From assembly GCF_014333425.1 (NCBI RefSeq), contig NZ_JACRYT010000037.1:1-7135 (forward strand): a DNA stretch of 7,135 nucleotides. Reading direction: 5' to 3'. Origin of the DNA: Zhenpiania hominis (lineage in GTDB: Bacteria; Bacillota; Clostridia; Peptostreptococcales; Anaerovoracaceae). Below the pieces are notes generated by a model, which saw only the letters and a list, made by a program, of their open reading frames with translations, was not told the DNA's origin and searched no databases. Positions 7,029 to 7,135 of the stretch are shown here, in pieces (position 1 is the stretch's first letter; the number at the start of each line of letters is the position of its first letter). The position numbers and the translations under genes are program-made.

Positions 7029-7135
7029 GTTGTTGTGGAGTTTTTGGTTGACAGATCCAAAATGATTATCATCTAGCTTAGCGGTATGCCTCTGTTCATG
7101 CTAAGGCTTCTGATCAGTGTCTGGGTCCCGCTGCT
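7023..7135. mobile_element. Possible terminus of an insertion element (IS21-like ends) inside the tape measure gene
   Basis: From TGTCAAG at 7023 the sequence stops resembling a tape measure gene in every frame. The edge starts with TGTCAA (7023-7028), mirrored by TTGACA at 7048-7053, and a hairpin follows at 7077-7105. IS21-family elements characteristically begin with TG, end with CA and carry short repeated motifs near the termini, so the pattern fits; the family assignment is tentative. No transposase is visible in the 113 bases present. A plus-strand frame open from about 7077 to the end (MPLFMLRLLISVWVPL from 7086) is too short to judge. The alternative is a misassembly or a chance boundary. 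Confidence 0.4.
7077..7105. repeat. Inverted repeat / hairpin CTTAGC ... GCTAAG
   Basis: CTTAGC at 7077-7082 pairs with GCTAAG at 7100-7105 around a 17-nt loop. An extra ATG/CAT pairing inside the loop (7086-7088 with 7097-7099) could extend the stem with a bulge. It has no T-run after it, so it is not a rho-independent terminator. It lies in the putative insertion-element end and may be a protein-binding or structural element of that terminus. Confidence 0.5.

Noticed and set aside
7048..7076. Plus-strand promoter with TTGACA at 7048-7053.
   Set aside because: No good -10 box occurs 16-18 nt downstream; TATCAT is only 13 nt away.

Overview
The window is part of the tail module of a contractile-tailed (myovirus-type) prophage, phage or phage-tail-like particle. 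All genes lie on the minus strand and are transcribed from right to left. Strong AGGAGG-type ribosome binding sites, moderate GC, and a gene order matching Bacillus subtilis PBSX xkdO to xkdV point to a Firmicutes host, most likely a clostridial one (for example Lachnospiraceae). The genus cannot be told from the sequence.

Reading in the direction of transcription: 7135-7023 is sequence unlike the adjacent tail gene and probably the end of an insertion element. 7022-5958 is the C-terminal part of a tail tape measure protein. 5945-5244 is an XkdP-like LysM protein. 5247-3367 is an XkdQ-like baseplate hub protein fused to two murein hydrolase domains, CHAP and M23. 3357-3034 is XkdR-like (DUF2577). 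3037-2612 is XkdS-like (DUF2634). 2619-1555 is a baseplate J / XkdT protein. 1564-938 is an XkdU/YmfQ-like protein (DUF2313). 935-189 is a tail fibre with YTKTE repeats. 176-1 is the start of a further small tail-associated protein. Genes overlap by 4-10 nt or are separated by at most 12 nt. No promoter or terminator is visible within the run, so this is one translationally coupled late operon segment.

Together the genes build the distal tail. The tape measure sets tube length and occupies its lumen. The LysM and hub/hydrolase proteins form the central spike region that contacts and locally cuts peptidoglycan. XkdR, XkdS, XkdT and XkdU form the baseplate wedges, and the fibre binds the host surface.

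The two least ordinary points are the hub protein carrying both a cysteine (CHAP) and a zinc (M23) peptidase domain, and the abrupt loss of the tape measure reading frame near 7023. There a TGTCAA...TTGACA terminus and a hairpin suggest an inserted element, and perhaps a contig that ends inside a repeat. I found no convincing undescribed system; the rest is a recognisable tail cassette.
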